Notes under the pieces: generated by a model | Databases searched by the model: none | The model's input: only the letters and a program-made list of their open reading frames with translations | What the model was told of the DNA's origin: nothing | Shown: piece by piece, positions 26,401-35,400 of the stretch | Layout: every line of letters begins with the position of its first letter | Position numbering within the stretch: the first letter of the stretch is position 1 | Source of the DNA: Gordionus sp. m RMFG-2023 | Taxonomy: Eukaryota; Nematomorpha; Gordioida; Chordodea; Parachordodidae | Assembly (NCBI RefSeq): GCF_954871325.1 | Contig: NC_088778.1 | Location: 27,451,120 to 27,515,119 of the forward strand | Direction of reading: 5' to 3' | Length of the DNA stretch: 64,000 nucleotides | Position numbers and translations under genes: made by a program

Positions 26401-29400
26401 AATTCTAACTATAGCTACTAAAATTTGCTCTTCCGTTTCTTCTATGACCCTTTGCCTGGATATTGATACGATTGTTTCTTTATCTTGATTGATCTTATTC
26501 TTTGTCTTAAAGGCTATGGTCATTTCATAAATCCCCTCTCCCCCTTTTTTTTAGAATCTCCTATTTTGGGTTAATAAGACTGAAGTTTTAGGTCCATAAC
26601 ACATAAACAAGGTATCAATTGTTTAGAAACACAAGTGATTATTATGAACAAGAATCACTTATTAAAAACACGCCCCATGCTTTGCATCATTGCCTTCCCA
26701 TATCAGGCCTTAGCCCATACAAAGCTTTGATAAAATATCTTTATAAATGATAGTTTACTATTATATATATTTTTTATAATACATTAATTAAAAATAATAC
26801 TCCGAAATATCAACCCAGGTTATGTTTATAAAATAAAATTAAACTTTGGCAAACAAATTAAATTATAACCTTTATATTTTTTGACCTTTCTAAAATTTAT
26901 AAAATATTATGTTTTGTAGGGTTCAAAATATAATTATACATGCACATTTAAATGTAACAAAAAATATTAGAATTGAATGGTAGGAATATTTTTTTGCCAT
27001 TTCACTCTTTTCAAAGCATAAGAAGTGAGAGCTATTAAAATGATCTTAAATGGTTTATTTCTTGGATATAAATGCAAAAGATATCTTAAAATTTAGACCA
27101 TTTACTGCCGGTCAATTTTACCCGTAGAAATTTTCGGTCCCGGGGTAGGCATAAATCTATTTTATTAAAAAAAATGTTTTATTTATTCCTTTTGTATTTT
27201 TTTTTTGTAAAATGATTGATTTATTGTTTTATTATCATTGTTTCTTTGTCAATTTTTTATGTGTATATCATATTATTCCATCTTTAGATATTAAAATGTG
27301 ACGTCATTACCATTTGCCTTTTTATATTATATAAATTCAGTACATTTACCTGGGATTAGTTTAGTTACCCCTTTAAGTTGGGTATAATTTACTCTAATTT
27401 TTTTTTATGTAATTACACTTATCAAATTTGGGCTGTTAATAATTCGGGCAACTCCCTAATTTGACCACAAAATTTTGTTTTCCAATAAAATTCCTCTTAA
27501 TTTCTAAAAGTCTTGATAAATTGGGTAACTGTCTAAGTTAAGCAGACATTTTTAGCCGCAACGGTGATCAAATTAGACAGGATTTGCTGTACTATTATTA
27601 TTAATTTTTTTTATAAAATATTATCTTTATTATTTTATAAATATTAAATGATAAATAGAAATACTTACTTATATACTATACATTTATTTTATAATCAAAA
27701 CCTAAATTTCGAATCCATAATTAAAAATGTTATATATATTTTATGAAATCCTAGATCCAAAAATGCCTCAAAAGATTCGCAAATTCCTCATATAAACTCA
27801 GGTATAAATCATTTTAAATATCGATACAAACTTTTTGTTGTAATATTTTTTTCTCCGTGGTGGTCAAGGAGTTTTCAGATTTTGGATATCTAAGCATCTC
27901 ATAGATGCTAGATATTTTGCCTAATGTAGATGAAAATTTTTTTAATCCAAAATAAATAAAGATAGGATAAGGAAATATAAATAAGGAAAGAAGGAATGAA
28001 TAAAGGATATAAAAAAGACAAAAAAATATCATCGGATTTTTTTGTAAACAAGTAGAGGTCTTTCAGATGGCAACATTTTAAGGTCCGGCCGGTACCCGGC
28101 CCGGTTTATACCAATTATGATGAGAATTTAGGTACAGGGGCCTGGCATAGCAGATCTCTATAAACAAGTGGTTATAATAGCAGAACAGGTTTATAATAAT
28201 GGCTTAATATTTTAACTGACACTATATTTTGTTTAAAGTCAAAATCTTGATATTTTATATACCTTTAAAAAAAAAATTTCTTTTAAAAATTGCTGCTTGA
28301 AAATTAATTTTTTTATACGAACTCGGCTGGGGTTTAAAAAGTTTTTTTAAAACAAAATCTGGCCCGGCCCGGTTTCCGCACCGGTCTAGAATTTAAATCT
28401 GGGGGCCTAACAATTTGAACTCTGCAAGATCCTCCACTATTATTATTTTTACATAAAAACGAAAGTCAAGTTTTTGACTTCAATAATTAAAGTAGTTAAT
28501 ATTTAATTCTTACTTTTTAAACTTTTAATTTCTACTTCTAGTGGAGTTACATTATTTATTATAATACAAGTAAATACTTTGATCCAGGGACGAGGACCCG
28601 AACCATCAATATTTTGCTGAAACTAAACCCTTTTTTAAAATTTAGGATTCAGGGTTCAAGCTTCTTCTTTTCTTTTTTTTTATTTTAAACTTTCATTTTA
28701 TTTATTTAAAATTATATGCTAAAAATAATTTAATATAAAAAACATGTAATTTACGATTTTTATATATAAAAGATTTCCTATTTGAAAAAGAGTTCTTATT
28801 TAAAACAATTGTTTTTTTTATTTTCGGTCATGGGTTACTTTATTTGAATATTTACTGATATGATATGTTGTCAAAATGTAGTAGCAAATAATAAATTTTT
28901 TAAAAGGTAAAATAAATAAAGGTGAAAAATGTAGAATTAGAATTTACGGGAAAGGATAGGGGATAAAAAAAAGGAAGCTAGGAATATGGAAGGAGATAAA
29001 ACTTAGATAGTTAGAGCGAATAATGGCGGTAGCAAGTCTTTGGCGTAAGAAGAGGGATTCCTTTGGCTGAGCGGTTTTTTCGCGAATCCGTTTGCCTAAT
29101 TCTTTGAAAAAAAGGTTGAGCTTAAAACATTAATTTAAAAAAACAACATTTTTTGATCATTCTTTCGTGGAATCATTCTTGTTATATTTTAGAGTTCGTA
29201 TAAATTTTTAAATTTAGCCCAACAAAGCCGATTTAAAAGTTTTTTTTTTTATAAATGTTGAAATTATATATTAATATCTATCTTAGGATATTGTTGTTTG
29301 TGGATTATTAAATAAGACAAAGAGAAGTACAAAATCAAGAATATATTATTATTATGATGATAAATTATTTTTATGGCAATACTAATTAAAATAAATTTTT

Positions 29401-32400
29401 TTTTAAAAATGATGTTTTTGTTTTAACTAATTTTAATAAGTCATTATTTACTGGTCTCTCGGGTTCCAAGATTTTTCACTAAACCCAAACCCATTTTTTT
29501 AGAAAAAGGGTTCTCGTCCCTGCTTTGATCTGGTAAACGGAGATAAAATTTTATAAAATAACATCTTTATTTATAAAAATGTATTAATTTTATATTTAAA
29601 AAAAACAATCTTTATTTTTTATTTCTCAATTATAAATTAAAAAGGCTAATAATGATGAAAATGTTTTGCGGGAAAATTTTAAAAATTGCTGGAGATTTTT
29701 CAATGGCAGGAGTGTGATCTCTGCATGTTGACTAAAAAATTGCGAGAGTCTCCCGCTGATGGGGGTAGACCTCCTGATTAATGTATTTGATAAAGATTTA
29801 CCTTAACAAAGCCAATCTATTCTTTATAAAGATACCAATAATATTTAAAAAAAATCTGGAATGTAAAAAAACCATATTTTTTTTTAAACAGGAAAATAAA
29901 TATTAATTTTTAATGAAATTTTAAAACATTCACAAATTAAATTTATGAAATTAATTTTCACATTATTTTTTTTAAAATTATTCTCCATCCATTCATAATT
30001 TGTAAAGACTATAAATTATCAAAATTTTTGAATGTATATTATATGAAATCTCAAAATTATGAATGTTTCTTTAACTATAACTTTGATAATATGAAGAAAA
30101 TTAAAAGTCTAATTTAATAATATGGGGAAAAATAATAACACTAATTAACATCACTGGGTACCAAAAATATAAATATAAAATTTTTATAGCGATAAAAAAT
30201 GCTATAACATTGTAATAAAATAATTCGTTTGTATTTTTTTTCCCCGATAGACGATTTTTTATGCCTAATTAAACATATAAATAGAATCTTAAAATATGAA
30301 TATACATCGCAATTGAAAACTCATTACTAGTGTTGTTAAATGACGAGTTTAAAAAAACGGCTAACTCGATATTTTAGCTAGAAAAATATTGCCTACTAAG
30401 CATAGAACTTTCATTAATAGATTTCCAAACCTTTGTGCCTCTGAATAAAATATTGAATGAGCCACTTTAAAATCGACTCAAATCGTTAACAACACTACTT
30501 ATGGCCTGATAAAGCGCGAACCATATTTGCCGTGATCAGGGTGTCGAATTAACACGTATACAAAGGTTCAGTTCCATTTCGCTTTTTAGCTTAAAATTTT
30601 AAAATGGTTTAGTTCTATTTCAGTTATTTTTAAACCAATGTATATCGATTCGTTTCGGATTACAAATACGTTTCGGTTCTTTCCCGTTATAGGTTTTAGA
30701 TTTTTTTTAAAAATTAATCATCATATATATGTGTGTTAGCGTCAATGTGTTTTTTCTGGTATTTCAACTTTAAATCATTTTTTGAGCGCGTTTTTTGTAA
30801 ATTTAAAGATCTGATTTTACCGGAAATGTATTCCAGCATGTCTAGAATCCTATCTTGTGAATTAAGAAAATTTAGCCGTTAATCTTTGAGTCATTATAGA
30901 AAAACGAATATAAATTATATTAGGTTCAAAAGTTCACGGAAAAATTGACTGAAACTCATAGCATCATAGGTACTCCAAACATGATAGAATACATTTCTAG
31001 TAAAATCAGATTTTTAAATGTTAAGAAACGCGCTCAAATATTGACTTAAAATTGAAAAAATAACACATCATCGATAAAAAAAAACACATTGATGCAAACA
31101 TTTATATTATTTTGTTTGCTTAAGTTGAATTTATTATTTAATTATACATAGAAAACATAATAATAACCAACTTTACAAATTTTTTTAATAAAAATAAATA
31201 TAATTTTAATAAACTCTTTATCAACTGGTTTAAACCTATTCGAAATTTGTACTCTCCTTTCAAAATTTTCTTATAGCGGTTACGGTTCGAGAAATCATAG
31301 CGATATTCGCTGTCATACCGTGACTATGGTATTATTTTATTGAACCCATGCATCCATCTTTGTCAAGCATAACTTATCAAAATAAATAGTATAATATCTT
31401 AATAAAATGACGAATTTAGGAGATTTCTTTCTTTCTTTCTTTCTTTGGCAGCGTATAATTTTATTTTAAATTTTGCAAAAATTAATTTAGCTCTATATAC
31501 ATCATTTAAAATTTTGATTTTAAAATATGAAAATTTTATATCTAAAATAATTCACATTAAACGAACTTCATTATAACCTCATAATTTCTACAATTATATT
31601 ATATTTTTTTACATATTCAAGAAGATTTCTCACAAAATTTGGCTATCGAAACATTGAACGAATTTGATTGGTGCTTAAATCAATTGGAAAATTTGCAAAC
31701 CCATCGTTCCGTTAGCGAAATGGCTTCAACAAAAGTAAAAACTTATTAATAATTACTCTTATTTAATATACATATTTCCATCATGTTAACTTCCGGTGGT
31801 AAACGTCATGGTTTTAAAGAAATGGGGGCCAAAAATTTGGCATGCATCTTCAGGGGTCTCTAATGTGTCACAGAACATTTTTTCAAAGGGGGTTTTAAAA
31901 CGAATTGCTTGCAAATATCTTTCAGATTTTTTAAAAATTAATCGTATTCTCATTCGTTCACATATAATATTAAATCAATTAAGCCAGGGCATTATTTTAT
32001 ATTTATAATTTGTTTGAAAAATTTTAGTAACATTTATACGGAATAAATGATGCATAATATATACATTTAAGAATGTTTTAAATCAGAGACCTGCAGAGGT
32101 ACTATTTGCATGGCCCTGCCCGGATTTTTTTAAAAATATATTTGCCCACCCGGATTGGTTCAGGTTTTATATTTTCAGGTTCGGTCCTACCCGGATTTTT
32201 TTAAAGAAAAAATTTCAGGCTTGGCCATGATTTTTTTTCTTTAAAAATATTTTATATTTAATTTATATAGCTAATAATGACTATTTAAATATCTGGTTCG
32301 GGTATTTAAAATAAATATTTTAGGCCCGGCAGGGTATATTCCAAACAATTAGCACGGGCCGGGCCTGCAGGTTTCTGCTTTAAATTAATCTTTTATATCT

Positions 32401-35400
32401 TCTTCTTTTTTTTCAAACAAAAAAAAAGTTTAAAAAAATGTTGAACGAAGAACTCACGCAGTTAGCGCAGAATGATAAAGAAGGAAACGAAGTGACGGAA
32501 TATTTATATTCCAATTTTTTAGGTAAATCGTTATAATTTTTTTAAATTATTAATTCTAATTTGACCATTTTTTTTCTGCCATCATTGAGGTATACCGAGA
32601 TAGAGAATTCAATTTAAAGTCGATTTTATTCTATCAATGAGTTGCGTTAAGAGAATTCCTATAAATTTCTAACAACGGATAAACCAATATTACCATATGC
32701 TTTAGAATCTTTTTTTAGTATATATGTTGTAATTTTAAAACTTTTTAGTTATTTTAATATCTTATAATTTTAAGATAAAGATCAAGATTACATAGAAAAC
32801 CATCAGGACGAGGCTGCTGACAAAAAATTATCTCCGCAATCGCTCAAGGACTCTTTCGCTTCCCTTCACCTCAATGACAAGATAGTCTCGGGCTCAGAGA
32901 AAATTTTTGGAAATTTAAACCAAACACGCAAAGTCACACCTGATAACAACAGGATATTGCAAAAATACAAAACAAGCGAAGAACTATTAGCTGCTTTGGA
33001 TAAAAGCTGGGACAAATTAAAAGATAAGAATGTAGATAAAAATAATAAATCACATTCTCTTAACGATTGGGATATTTCTGGTGCTAACAATCATAATAAC
33101 ATATCCTACGATTCGTCTCTCCATACCCTTACTAGGCGCGATAGCATGACGGGACATAATTCGCTACACATGAAGTATGACAGAGAAAATTCTTCCAAAA
33201 CATTTAACGTCATTTCTTCCATCATGGGATTCAATCCTATTTGCATCAAAATTCACGACTTCAAAAACGGAATCCCAAAATACGGCATCCGCGTAGACAA
33301 CGAAGAATTACTAGAAGAAGTTTGTTTTAAGAATTAATTTTTTTGCGCGCTAACGATGAATGCAGAGTTATAGTTATCTATATCCACATTTTTGCAAAAT
33401 GCTTTATTTAAAAAAATAAAATAAATGCTTATTTATCCACAATAAAAATGTTAAAATATAATTGAGAATAATTCACTTATATTTTGCATTATTACATTGT
33501 GATTTCCTATTTAAGATTTAACAATTTTTTAAAAATGGATGCAGAACACAATAATATTTAGCCGATTATATACAGTAATTTAGTTAAATATTGTTATATA
33601 ATTATAAATTAAACCACTATTGAGTAAATTTCTCTATCACGTCACTGGCTTTTCTTGAATGGGGGAGGGTACTTGATAAGAGTTAAGATGCCCAAAGATT
33701 CGGTAAATTATAAATTTTCTAATATTTTATCATACAATTTGCGATATTCATAGCAACTTCAAAACGTAGACAAATGGGGCATGGATATTTTTAAGCTCAA
33801 TAATGTAACATCCCACAGGCCATTAACATGCTTAACCTATACAATTTTCAAAGTAAAATAAAAAATTATAGCTTTTAAATTTCTTAAATAAAATTAAAAA
33901 ATCTTAAAATTATTCAAGAAACGAAATTTGATAGACATTTTCAAAATACCCGTTTCCAATCTATTAAACTTTATCATGTGCGTCGAAGATCATTATTTGA
34001 GCATTCCTTACCACAACCGTATACACGCCACTGACGTCACTCAATCGACTCACATATTATTATCGAGTTCAGCCTTTAAAGTAAAATAAGCATCCATTTA
34101 TTCCATATTCTATTTTTTCTGAATAGTTATGAATGCACTCCCCTGATCCTTCCTATCAATTTTTTTTCTTCTTGGGAGCCCTAGGGGCCCTACTGATTGT
34201 CGTTATGCCATTACTTAAATGATTTAAATAAATCAGTTATTTAAAAAAAAAAAATTTAGGCCCGTCCTGAGTATTTAAAAAAATTTCCCTTAGACCCGGC
34301 CTGGGTATATTTAAAAAAAATTAAAATACGGCTCGGTCCACCCGGGCCAGGCTTAGGGCTGGACATCCAGGTTTCTGATATATATATATATATATAGGTA
34401 AAGAAATAGCGATTCTAGTAACATATATTATTGATAAATTGATTTTTTCATGGAAATCTTCTAGTGGCAACTTACTAATTAATCTTGTAAATTTTTAAAA
34501 TGTTTTCTAAATATTGCGATAAAAAAAAATGAGCAAATTTTTTTTTTACTTAAAATAATGCTTATTAGAACATCTTTAACGATCTAGAAATATTCGCCAT
34601 CATAATCGCTAGCGCCATACACGATGTCGATCATCCTGGTTACACCAATCAATTCCTAATTAACTCCTGTAAGGATATTTTTTAGATTATTCTATTTTCA
34701 CGCTTTCCCTTAATGAAAATCGTTTTATTTTTCGTCTAAGAATCAAATTTTATATTTTTTATCGAATAAACTTAAAACTTGGAAATTTCAAATTTATTTT
34801 CTCCAATGTTGCACTTTATATGGTAGAATTATTTTAGATGTTTTGAATATAAATTTTTCCATCAGAAACTAAATCATTGTTTACGATATATATTTTAAAC
34901 TTACCCCCCTATTTTTTTTTATATAAAGGCTCCGACTTAGCAATCATATATAACGACGAAGCAGTACTAGAAAATCATCATTTAGCTATTGCCTTTAAAA
35001 TATTGCAGGAACCCAAATGTGATATATTCGTTAATTTAAATACTAAAAAGAAATCAATCCTGCGCAAACTTATTATTGATTTGGTAAGACATTTTTTTGA
35101 AAAATCATTTTTTTAATATCAATAGGAAATTATTAAGTGTTAAAAAAATAGATACAAATAAGTATATATATGTATCGTATTGGGATATGGAATCTTTGGA
35201 TTCTCTCAATTTTAAATCAATCACTAAGGGCTATTTTAAAAATTGTAATTTGACTGGAAATATATTTTCAGCATGCATACAATTCCCGCAGTGTAAATTT
35301 CTTAAACTTTTGCTAGGAATTTTTGAAATAATTCATATAAAGTTTTCATATATAAAAAAAATACAGTTAATAGAAGAAATTGTCAGAAATTTCCAAGGTT

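Noticed and set aside
26038-26523. Two minus-strand open frames rich in Arg and Tyr ([11 protein letters not shown] and similar)
   Set aside because: They lie on a degenerate 18-bp minisatellite; the periodic protein text is produced by the repeat unit.
31796-32008. Plus-strand frame in the UCR2 intron (70 residues)
   Set aside because: It lies between two UCR2 exons that join in phase without it and has no PDE4 similarity.
32866-33090. Minus-strand frame of 74 residues
   Set aside because: Shadow of the PDE4 linker exon.
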